Positions 1-6,957 of a stretch of DNA of 14,265 bases are shown piece by piece. The stretch is taken from positions 1 through 14,265 of the forward strand of contig JAKSSQ010000023.1 in NCBI GenBank assembly GCA_024403005.1, written 5' to 3'. The position numbers and the translations under genes are program-made. The first letter of the stretch is position 1. Each line of letters begins with the position of its first letter. The DNA comes from Clostridia bacterium. GTDB lineage: Bacteria; Bacillota; Clostridia; Peptostreptococcales; Anaerovoracaceae. The notes below the pieces were generated by a model. That model worked only from the letters and a program-made list of their open reading frames with translations, was not told where the DNA came from and made no database searches.

Positions 1-512
1 TCGGCCTTTTTGATTACGTACTCTCCGCTGTCGATCTTCTTTAAGTCGTCAATAACAGCTGTGGTATCTTCCAGATTTTCGTTAATGGCGTCGCTCTTTG
101 TTTCGAAAGCCTGCAGGTCTGCCTTGATTTTTTCAAGGGAAGCTGCGATATCCTTTTCGAAGCCCGTAATGTCTTCCATTATGGCATTAATTCTGGCTCT
201 CGCTTCTGCGTGCTTTTCCTCTGTGTCCTTAACCTGCTCCTTGTGAGCCTTTAAAGCCTGGATTTTCAGGGCTTTAGCGTACTGCTGGGCCTCGATGAGA
301 GCGCTCGTAATAGCGCTTTCTCTGCGCTTGAGTTCCAGGTTTTCGTTCTTGAGCTGGTTAATGGTTTCTTCCAGAGATCTTATGCGCGCATTGTGTTCAG
401 CGTCGTTCTTAAGAACTCTTTCGGAGAACTCTTCGTTGAGTTCAGCGATGTACTCGTAAACGCTTTCCTTGGAATAACCGTAGAATGATTTTTTCAGATT
501 GTCGCTTATCAT
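1..512 (-). CDS. DivIVA-like coiled-coil protein (3' part missing)
   Basis: This reading frame starts at ATG 512-510 and stays open to the left edge, giving 170 residues with no stop. The start has a GAGGTAG ribosome binding site that overlaps the TGA stop of the glycosyltransferase, so translation may be coupled. Residues 8-30 (KKSFYGYSKESVYEYIAEL and onward) resemble the DivIVA N-terminal lipid-binding segment, which usually has a short F-x-G-Y-x-x-x-x-V pattern. Residues 68-86 (AITSALIEAQQYAKALKIQ) resemble the second DivIVA signature, I-x-x-A-L-x-x-A-Q-x-x-A. From about residue 35 onward it is almost all charged heptad-like helix, so a long coiled coil is expected. DivIVA proteins bind curved or polar membrane and recruit partners. 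As the last visible gene of a polysaccharide operon it may position the synthase, which is inference. It could also be a general coiled-coil scaffold with only a DivIVA-like N-terminus. Confidence 0.75.
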   Translation of the reverse strand, partial: MISDNLKKSFYGYSKESVYEYIAELNEEFSERVLKNDAEHNARIRSLEETINQLKNENLELKRRESAITSALIEAQQYAKALKIQALKAHKEQVKDTEEKHAEARARINAIMEDITGFEKDIAASLEKIKADLQAFETKSDAINENLEDTTAVIDDLKKIDSGEYVIKKA

Positions 513-523
513 TAAAAACTACC

Positions 524-1948
524 TCACTTCTTGTAGTCGAGTTTCTTTCTTTCGATGGAACCCCAGGTAAGTTTCTGGTTCTTGTTTCTCATGCCTATTA
601 ATGCCTGTGCTCTTACTGTTGCCATAACGAAACGGAGAATCGTAATTTCGAAGAGGCAGAGGCCTACTGCCTTAAGCATGTCGGATTTGGATACCTTCAG
701 GTCGATGGTATGGATTCTCGAGAAGAACGCGGTAATGGTCATTACGGCTCCGAAGAACGCGTAAATAAGGAAGAACATTATCATGTACCGCGGGTTGAGC
801 AAATCAGCTGCGTAAGCAAGTATTGTAGTGAATATACCAAACATTTCGATGTATGGCGAGTATAATTCGTACAAAAGGAAGAAAGGATAGGAAATAGTGC
901 TTACGGGAGCGTATTTCTTGTCGCCGAACATCTTCTTGTGGATGTGCATGGTCTGGTAAAGTCCTCTGTGCCAGCGCTTTCTCTGCTTGCAGAGGTCTTT
1001 GAGTTTTTCCGGAGCCTGAGACCAGCAGATGGCGCCGGTTGCATACTTAATCGAGTAGTCGATGTCGTTGTTTATGCAGTATTCGTGCATCTTTACAACC
1101 AGCTCCATGTCTTCGCCCATGGTGGAGGTTTCGTAGCCGCCTGCAGCGATTACGATATCCTTCTTAAAGAGGCCGAAGGCGCCGGAGATGATTAGGGAGC
1201 CGTTAAAGCTGTCGAAGAGGATTCTTGCAGCCAGGAAAGATCTGTCGTATTCCAGAGTCTGCATGCAGGCCAGAAGATTATCCGGCAGTCTGTACTTTTC
1301 TACGCGGCCCAGAGCCATTTCGCAGCCGTTTGCCGGGCGGACAGCGCCGCCTACTGCGATTACGTTGGAGTTTTCCAGAACCGGTCTTACAACTTCCTTT
1401 AAGGAGTCGTATTGCAGCATGGAGTCTGCATCCATGCATACGAAGTAGGGATATCTGGATGCGTTGATACCCATGTTCAGGGCATCTGCCTTGCCGCCGT
1501 TCTCCTTGCTTATCAGGGTTACGGGAACCTTCTCGTTCATGGCCTCGTAGACGCCTTTTATGGGTTTGCTGGGAACCTGGTATCTTACGGGCCTGTTGAT
1601 TTTCTTCATGTTAAAGGCATCGATAAGGACCTTCGAAGTATCGTCTTTGGAACCGTCGTCCACTACGATAATCTCGTACAGCTTATATTCCAGCGCCAGA
1701 AGGCTTCGGACAGTGTCTACAACCGTAACCTCTTCGTTGTACGCCGGGACCACAATGGTAACCGGCACGTAGTAGTCGTCGTTGGTTACGTTGTTCAGCA
1801 ACACTTCGCGGCGCTTCTGGTAGAGCTTTTCCGCACCTTTTACTACAGAAAGGAACAGGAACGTGGAGTAGCCTATTAGGTACAGGATGAAGAATACATT
1901 TACGACTTCCAATATGAATTTTATTATCAGAAATACTCTTTCCGGCAT
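524..1948 (-). CDS. Membrane-bound family 2 glycosyltransferase (processive polysaccharide synthase type)
   Basis: The 474-residue product has the layout of a processive GT2 synthase such as PgaC/IcaA. One or two membrane segments lie at residues 6-36, then a cytosolic GT-A domain, then about three C-terminal membrane segments near 352-380, 386-410 and 426-447. The nucleotide-sugar and catalytic motifs are intact: VVPAYNEE at 66-73, VDD at 96-98, ENGGKADALNMG at 149-160, the DxD-type DAD at 173-175, the catalytic-base GED at 278-280, and QRKRW at 322-326, the Q-x-x-R-W motif that marks processive enzymes. No PilZ domain is present, unlike BcsA, so c-di-GMP is not expected to bind this protein directly. 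The start ATG shares a base with the upstream TGA stop (TGATG), so it is translationally coupled to the HEAT-repeat gene. A deacetylase and a hydrolase in the same operon favour an N-acetylhexosamine polymer, but the sugar cannot be read from the sequence. Confidence 0.93.
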   Translation of the reverse strand: MPERVFLIIKFILEVVNVFFILYLIGYSTFLFLSVVKGAEKLYQKRREVLLNNVTNDDYYVPVTIVVPAYNEEVTVVDTVRSLLALEYKLYEIIVVDDGSKDDTSKVLIDAFNMKKINRPVRYQVPSKPIKGVYEAMNEKVPVTLISKENGGKADALNMGINASRYPYFVCMDADSMLQYDSLKEVVRPVLENSNVIAVGGAVRPANGCEMALGRVEKYRLPDNLLACMQTLEYDRSFLAARILFDSFNGSLIISGAFGLFKKDIVIAAGGYETSTMGEDMELVVKMHEYCINNDIDYSIKYATGAICWSQAPEKLKDLCKQRKRWHRGLYQTMHIHKKMFGDKKYAPVSTISYPFFLLYELYSPYIEMFGIFTTILAYAADLLNPRYMIMFFLIYAFFGAVMTITAFFSRIHTIDLKVSKSDMLKAVGLCLFEITILRFVMATVRAQALIGMRNKNQKLTWGSIERKKLDYKK

Positions 1949-3066
1949 CAGCTGTTTCCTTTCTGAGCCTTTGCTTCTTCTCTAATATTCTTAAGTTCGT
2001 CTTCATACTGGAGAATTTCGCGGGCATAGCGGTCGCGGCCGTCGTAGATTTCTGCCAGTTCTGCGTACGGAAGATTGAGCTTTTCAATGTTTTCCGCAGC
2101 ATTCTTGCGGATGTACCAGTTGCTGTTGGAAAGGGCACCCTTAAGCGCTTCCACAGAGCGTTCGCAGGGGTAGGCTGCCAGAGCAGAAACCGAGATGGAT
2201 GCGTATTCCCAGCGCTGCAGCTGCGGATTTTCGGCCCAGTAGATTATGTAATCGTAAGCCGGGTCGTATTTGTATCTTGCAAAATAGCGAAGGGCGGAGA
2301 ATCTTAATTCGTCGTCGCGGGAATCGTCCTTAAGTATATCGAAGAAGAACTCGTCATAGCGTCCTTTTCCGAATCGTATGAACCCGAGGATGTTGTTCTG
2401 CATGTCCACATTGAACTTCTCAAAATCCGCGATTAAAAGGTCCATAAGGAGCTTTCTGTCTCCTTTAAAGCTCATGAGCCCTTCGGATATCAGCTTTTCG
2501 TGGTGGAAGTAGCCGGAATCGGATAACTTAAGCAGAGCGTCGCATACTAAATCTGCGTTTCCGGAAGAATAAATGGCTTCGAGCGCATTTTCTCTGCAGT
2601 AGAGGTTGGAAGAGCTTACCAGGCTGAGCATCGCTTCGGAAAGGCTGGATGTGGGGTAGTTCGCCAGAATACCGTATTTTTTGATCATGTAAGCGTAGTG
2701 GGCCTGCTGGATGCTGTCCTTCTTGTTAATGCTGAAAGCCAGCTGTATAAAGACTCTCGGAATCTGGCGGATGTATTCGTCCACAGCTTCCCTGTGGTCT
2801 TCCGAAAGTCTGTCCAGTTCTTCGTCCATGGAGGCAAAGTTACCTACTCTGCGGCTCTTCTTGGCGAGCCAGTCGACGTGTTCCTTGCTTACGGAGCCGC
2901 CTTTTTCTATGAGCTCGATCTGCTTACGGACTTCGTTTTTAACCTTGTTGTCTCTGTAAGAGCTTTCCTGGTCCTTTTTCTTAAATTGTATTATACAGGC
3001 ACAATTGAAAAGAATCATGCTGGCGCATACCGCAAGGTATACGTATACCATTAATTGTACGCCCAA
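1948..3066 (-). CDS. Membrane-anchored HEAT-repeat protein
   Basis: The 372-residue product has one N-terminal membrane segment at about residues 5-28 and then an entirely helical, soluble part. Short-chain HEAT or PBS-lyase-like repeats can be seen at about 152-181 (CRENALEAIYSSGNADLVCDA), 251-278 (DELRFSALRYFARYKYDPA) and 286-330 (ISVSALAAYP, then NWYIRKNAAENIEKL). The tail is charged and probably coiled. HEAT repeats act as protein-binding scaffolds. Because the gene overlaps the glycosyltransferase gene by one base, a role as a cytosolic or membrane partner of the synthase is likely (inference). The start chosen is TTG 3066-3064, since AAAGGAG at 3074-3080 sits 7 bases upstream. The first in-frame ATG, at 3051, would be about 22 bases from that site, too far. 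No enzyme motif is visible. Confidence 0.85.
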   Translation of the reverse strand: MGVQLMVYVYLAVCASMILFNCACIIQFKKKDQESSYRDNKVKNEVRKQIELIEKGGSVSKEHVDWLAKKSRRVGNFASMDEELDRLSEDHREAVDEYIRQIPRVFIQLAFSINKKDSIQQAHYAYMIKKYGILANYPTSSLSEAMLSLVSSSNLYCRENALEAIYSSGNADLVCDALLKLSDSGYFHHEKLISEGLMSFKGDRKLLMDLLIADFEKFNVDMQNNILGFIRFGKGRYDEFFFDILKDDSRDDELRFSALRYFARYKYDPAYDYIIYWAENPQLQRWEYASISVSALAAYPCERSVEALKGALSNSNWYIRKNAAENIEKLNLPYAELAEIYDGRDRYAREILQYEDELKNIREEAKAQKGNS

Positions 3067-3073
3067 GTGTCTG

Positions 3074-3080
3074 CTCCTTT
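3074..3080 (-). promoter_or_regulatory. Ribosome binding site that fixes a TTG start
   Basis: The minus strand reads AAAGGAG, a strong Shine-Dalgarno match, followed by 7 bases and then TTG at 3066-3064. This spacing decides for the TTG start of the HEAT-repeat gene over the ATG 15 bases further downstream. Confidence 0.75.
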
Positions 3081-3094
3081 ATATAGAGAATTAG

Positions 3095-4786
3095 CTAGAG
3101 ATTGTCGTGGTCCTTAATTCTGCTGAGAACGGAAGACAGCGGGTCGCCTGCAAGGCGCACCTGTCTTCTTATTACCGCTGACCCAAAGTTAGATCCGGCG
3201 GCTTTTGTAATGTAGTTGCAGTAAGTTCTGCTTACAGAAGAGGATTCGCCTGCGTAAAGCAGTCTGAAGCCGCTTTCAATCCAGGTTTTGTCGGAAGATT
3301 CGCTGCGGTAGGAATAGGGGTAGCTGAGTATGGGTTCATACTTTACACCGTATTCCTTGCAGGTTTCGATCATTTTATTGTAATCGTTTCTTGCGATATT
3401 CTGGGCTTCGTCTTCGTCTTTGCCTTTTAAGTCCGCACCGGTGCTGCCGTTGTTGCGGTAAACGTGCTGAGAGAAGGAGTGGCTTACGATTTCCATATAG
3501 CCGCTCTGGGACATTTTCGCAACTTCTTCCCAGGTGCAGAAGGGGTCTTCGGGGTCGGATCTCTTAACGGGATCTGCAGTGGCTTCATCGATTCTGTCGC
3601 CGATAACTGCAAGGCTTGCCACCATATTGTACTTCTTAAGGAGCGGCCATGCGTTTTCGTAAACGCTGTAGGAACCGTCGTCGAAAGTAAGGAGTATGGG
3701 GTTGGAAGGAAGGGTTCCTTTGCCTTCCAGATAATCTGCATACTGTCCGCCTGTAATTGTATTATAGCCGCGGCTCTGCAGATATTTAAGGTCTTCTTCG
3801 AATTCGTAGTCGTAAATTGCATATTCTGCCAGCTCTTCGCCGGGTTTAACTTCCGAAGGCTTAACTACCATGTGGTACATAATGGCGGGAATCTTTGCAA
3901 TTTCAGAAGATGCACTGCGGATTTCCTTCGGCTGGGACATCTTTCCTGTCGCGATATCGGTGCAGGCACAGACTTTGTAGTAATAGAACCTGCGGTCTGT
4001 ATCGTCGATGTGTCTGTCGTAATATACGTTACTGTAGCAGTTACCTATGCGAAGGTAGCCGCCGTCCTTTGCAGTGGAGCGGTAAACTTCATAGTGGTCC
4101 GCATCGGGAACCGGGTTAAACATGACTACGGCTGTGTACTGGTCCGACTGGATTACGCCGGTAATCTCCGTTTCCTGGGGGATTTCAACGGGCACACCCA
4201 TGGCGGATTCGATTTTTTCTCCGCTTCCGTAGTTAAATACGCCGGTAACGGATACGAATCTTGCTGATGGGTTCACGATAGTCGCGGACATGCTCTCCGT
4301 TTCGCATTCTTCCTTCCAGATATCGCTGTCTTCGGAAGAATAAACCTTGTAGGCGATGGCGCCGTTCTTAATCCAGGAGAGGGTTACGCTGCCCGCGCTT
4401 GCGTTTAAAGCTGTGATAACAGGGGCGTTTCCTGCGTGGAAGTCGCTGGATTTTGCAAGGCCGATTTCTTTCTTGTTTTTAATGACGGAAATCTTGTAGG
4501 AGTAGTGCTGGCCCTCCGTGTAATCGCTGTCGCTGTAGGAATTCTCGTATACATCGTCTATATACGAATAATCCTCTTCCGTGCGCAGCTTCCTGTAAAC
4601 GCGGTAGAACTGGGCGCCTTCTTCTGCCGGCCATTCCACCAGGAGGATCCCATCATGGCCTATCGTGCAGGTTACGGTCTGCGGAAGTTCCTTTTTGGCA
4701 GTGCTTCCGCAGCTGCAGAGGCCCAGAAGGCAGATTGCCAGAATAAGCAATATGTTTTTTTTGAAGTTACCTTTTAATTTGCCCAT
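3095..4786 (-). CDS. Lipoprotein with Fn3-like domains and PgaB/IcaB-type polysaccharide deacetylase (CE4)
   Basis: The 563-residue product begins with a lysine-rich, hydrophobic signal sequence ending in LCSC, which is a plausible lipobox with Cys26 as the lipidated residue. Three Fn3-like beta domains follow at roughly 35-105, 120-203 and 205-290 (for example FYRVYRK, AYKVYSS, HYEVYRS). The C-terminal part, from about 298, is a NodB/CE4 deacetylase. It carries IMYHMV at 302-307, LLTFDDGSYS at 365-374 with catalytic and metal-binding Asp369 and Asp370, SHSFSQH at 435-441 with metal-ligand His436 and His441, and SYPYSY at 488-493. The HxxxxH spacing matches PgaB/IcaB, which deacetylate poly-N-acetylglucosamine, rather than the common HxxxH form. 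It should act outside the membrane on the nascent polymer, with the Fn3 domains as spacers or sugar contacts. It overlaps the end of the upstream gene by 13 bases, so the two are probably coupled. The substrate is inferred. Confidence 0.9.
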   Translation of the reverse strand: MGKLKGNFKKNILLILAICLLGLCSCGSTAKKELPQTVTCTIGHDGILLVEWPAEEGAQFYRVYRKLRTEEDYSYIDDVYENSYSDSDYTEGQHYSYKISVIKNKKEIGLAKSSDFHAGNAPVITALNASAGSVTLSWIKNGAIAYKVYSSEDSDIWKEECETESMSATIVNPSARFVSVTGVFNYGSGEKIESAMGVPVEIPQETEITGVIQSDQYTAVVMFNPVPDADHYEVYRSTAKDGGYLRIGNCYSNVYYDRHIDDTDRRFYYYKVCACTDIATGKMSQPKEIRSASSEIAKIPAIMYHMVVKPSEVKPGEELAEYAIYDYEFEEDLKYLQSRGYNTITGGQYADYLEGKGTLPSNPILLTFDDGSYSVYENAWPLLKKYNMVASLAVIGDRIDEATADPVKRSDPEDPFCTWEEVAKMSQSGYMEIVSHSFSQHVYRNNGSTGADLKGKDEDEAQNIARNDYNKMIETCKEYGVKYEPILSYPYSYRSESSDKTWIESGFRLLYAGESSSVSRTYCNYITKAAGSNFGSAVIRRQVRLAGDPLSSVLSRIKDHDNL

Positions 4787-6945
4787 AAATCCTTCATTAC
4801 GTAGTAAGATCTCTTGAGTCTTTCGTGGCTGGTTTCCTTGTTGTTCCAGCCCTTAAGGTTGAATTTGTCCAGAACCATTCTTCTTTCGTTGCTGCCGTCT
4901 GCTACACCTACGTGCATGCAGTTGATAGTCGTAAAGTCTACGCCGTAGAAACCGCTGTAGTAGTCGTCGTGGATGGTCATTCTGGAGGGGTCTGCGAAGT
5001 TGAGCAGCTGCCAGGGCAGCTTAATCTCTATGCAGTCGCCTTTGGAAATGAAGTCTGCAAGGGAGTTAAAGCTGGGGCTGTCCGGATTTGCATTTCCGTA
5101 AGTTAATTTACCGGTTTCGAATACTTCTGCGTTTGCCAGGTTGTCGTGCTCGAGCAGAGCGGTTGCAGTCTGCAGAATCATGTCGATATTTACGAACTCC
5201 GGTGAGTCTTTGTCGGGAATGTTGTCTTCGTAGTAGCTGTTTATGCCGTGGACGTTTTCGGAATAAGTGGAGCGGAGTGCTTCGTAGTATTCCTGCACCT
5301 GCAGCCTGGAATCGTCCATTCCGTGGATCGTAAGCATAAAGTCTACAGCTTTATCGAAGGTAAGTCCGTTGAACCTGCACCAGGTTGTGCCGCTCTTCGG
5401 AGTTGTATCGATGGGAATGTAGATCGTATCTTCTCCGAACTTAAGGCCCGGCTTGTTAACCATAAAGTAGATGAACTTTTCGTCGTACTTCATGTAGAGC
5501 TTTGTTTCGTTATTATCGGATACCAGATCTTCTTCCGTCCATTCGGACACATCTCCGTCCACGTAGCATACGCTCTTTTCGTCGCCCGGGTCGAAGGACA
5601 GCAGACCGAAGTACTGTTCGTTGGTCTGGTAGTCGGACCAGTAAGGATTGCGCTTGAGGTTTACTGCGTACATGGTGTTCCATGTTCGCTTGAACCACTC
5701 ATCCTGCCAGGTAAATATGCAACAGCCTGCGCAGCCGGAGGCTTTAATGTCTTCGTAGCATTCAACTAAGGCTTTGCCCTGTCCGCTTTCGGACATGTTG
5801 CCCTGGTTTCTTCCTGTGTTCTGGTCTTTCTGAGCCATTCCGCGGCCGGTGGATACACCGAATTCGGAGATTACAACCGGCATGGTGTGGAACTTGTTAA
5901 GAGCTGTAAGGTAAGCTCTGTAAGTGTTGAGCGTACCGTTTTCGTCCAGGAAATCCGCGTGGGAAATCTTTAAGGGCGTCCAGTTGTCCATATAGGTAAG
6001 GTAATCCGGGTAGTAGGGATATACGTGGTAGGATATGAACTGTCCGGACAGAAATTCTTCGGTGCTCAGGATGTTTTCAACGTTTACTTCTGCGCACTTC
6101 ATGAAGTACTTTTCAATGAAGTCCGGATACTTGAATGGGTCTGTAGTCGGCCAGTTGGAGAAAGCGATTATTCGCTGTTCTCTGTATCTTTCCGTTTCGT
6201 AGGCGATAGCCTGGTCGCCGACTCTTGCAAGCATAGCTTCGAAAGGCGACGCATCGCGGGAAGTGTACATATATTCTCCGATGTACTGGTTTGAACCTTC
6301 CACGGACTTGTACTTTTCGTTGGTATAAACTACCGTTACGTCTTCCCATTCAACGCCCAGGATGTATCCAAGAACCCAGGGGGAAATGTCTTTTTTGTAG
6401 GTTCCGGAGCCGGAGCTTGCCCTGGTTCCCAGGTTAATCTTGCGGTTTCCGTGGACCACGTCGATCATAACTCTGCAGTTATCGATAAACGCATCGACGA
6501 ACTTTGGGTCAAAGGCATCGATGTGGGAGTTCTGGATATAGTCGTTTACCCAGACGCCCTGGATAAGGTAGAGCGGATCGTCGTTATCCTTGTTGTATTT
6601 GTAGAATGCATTGTAGAAAATGTCTTCCTGCACGGTGTAGACACGGATGGTGTTGGCACCCATTTCTTTTATGAGCTTGAACCAGCGCAGGTAGGTTTCT
6701 TCGTCTGCGGCGAAGTCCGTAGCCCATTCTCCGGGGATGCCTGACCCCATGTCCACGCCTTTGATTTCGAATGGTTCGAAGCCGTTTCCTCTGTTTAAGA
6801 GAATTTCCTTGCCGGAAGTCCTTGTGGCAGTGGTTACTACTTCATCTTTGTGGAAGTCTATGTACAGACCCATGTTGTAGTGCATGAAGTCCAGCCCCAG
6901 GTACAGGAGTATTATGCAAACTACAACAGTCAGAAATTTTTTCAT
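4774..6945 (-). CDS. Exported glycoside-hydrolase-like TIM-barrel protein with CBM9-like C-terminal domain
   Basis: The 723-residue product has an uncleaved-looking N-terminal hydrophobic segment (about residues 4-20) and is otherwise extracellular. Residues 55-430 look like a clan GH-A barrel of the GH2 or GH5 type: GVDMGSGIPG at 63-72, MGANTIRVY at 95-103, WVLGYILGVEWED at 190-202 with Glu199 as candidate acid/base, HVYPYYP at 307-313, and PVVISEFGVSTGRG at 356-369 with Glu361 as candidate nucleophile. Residues 460-690 resemble a CBM9 or DOMON-like beta sandwich (YVDGDVSEWTEEDL, then KLYMKYDEKFIYFMVNK, then IYIPIDTT). The start has AAAGGAG that overlaps the stop of the preceding gene and lies 7 bases from ATG. 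Hydrolases are common members of exopolysaccharide operons, where they trim or release the polymer, so a similar job is inferred. The exact GH family is uncertain, and the barrel could have a transferase activity. Confidence 0.8.
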   Translation of the reverse strand: MKKFLTVVVCIILLYLGLDFMHYNMGLYIDFHKDEVVTTATRTSGKEILLNRGNGFEPFEIKGVDMGSGIPGEWATDFAADEETYLRWFKLIKEMGANTIRVYTVQEDIFYNAFYKYNKDNDDPLYLIQGVWVNDYIQNSHIDAFDPKFVDAFIDNCRVMIDVVHGNRKINLGTRASSGSGTYKKDISPWVLGYILGVEWEDVTVVYTNEKYKSVEGSNQYIGEYMYTSRDASPFEAMLARVGDQAIAYETERYREQRIIAFSNWPTTDPFKYPDFIEKYFMKCAEVNVENILSTEEFLSGQFISYHVYPYYPDYLTYMDNWTPLKISHADFLDENGTLNTYRAYLTALNKFHTMPVVISEFGVSTGRGMAQKDQNTGRNQGNMSESGQGKALVECYEDIKASGCAGCCIFTWQDEWFKRTWNTMYAVNLKRNPYWSDYQTNEQYFGLLSFDPGDEKSVCYVDGDVSEWTEEDLVSDNNETKLYMKYDEKFIYFMVNKPGLKFGEDTIYIPIDTTPKSGTTWCRFNGLTFDKAVDFMLTIHGMDDSRLQVQEYYEALRSTYSENVHGINSYYEDNIPDKDSPEFVNIDMILQTATALLEHDNLANAEVFETGKLTYGNANPDSPSFNSLADFISKGDCIEIKLPWQLLNFADPSRMTIHDDYYSGFYGVDFTTINCMHVGVADGSNERRMVLDKFNLKGWNNKETSHERLKRSYYVMKDLWAN

Positions 6946-6957
6946 TATCTTTCTCCT

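Noticed and set aside
524..1948. Cellulose synthase BcsA
   Set aside because: The product is short and lacks a PilZ domain, and no BcsB, BcsZ or BcsC-like gene is nearby. The deacetylase points to an N-acetylated polymer instead.
1683..2138. Minus-strand open frame of 151 codons spanning the HEAT-repeat/glycosyltransferase junction
   Set aside because: It is in a different frame from both flanking genes, which are complete and overlap by one base. No motif is visible.
3464..4267. Plus-strand open frame of 267 codons opposite the deacetylase gene
   Set aside because: It lies wholly antisense to a gene with clear catalytic motifs, shows a biased composition typical of a reverse frame and no domain, and has no good ribosome binding site.
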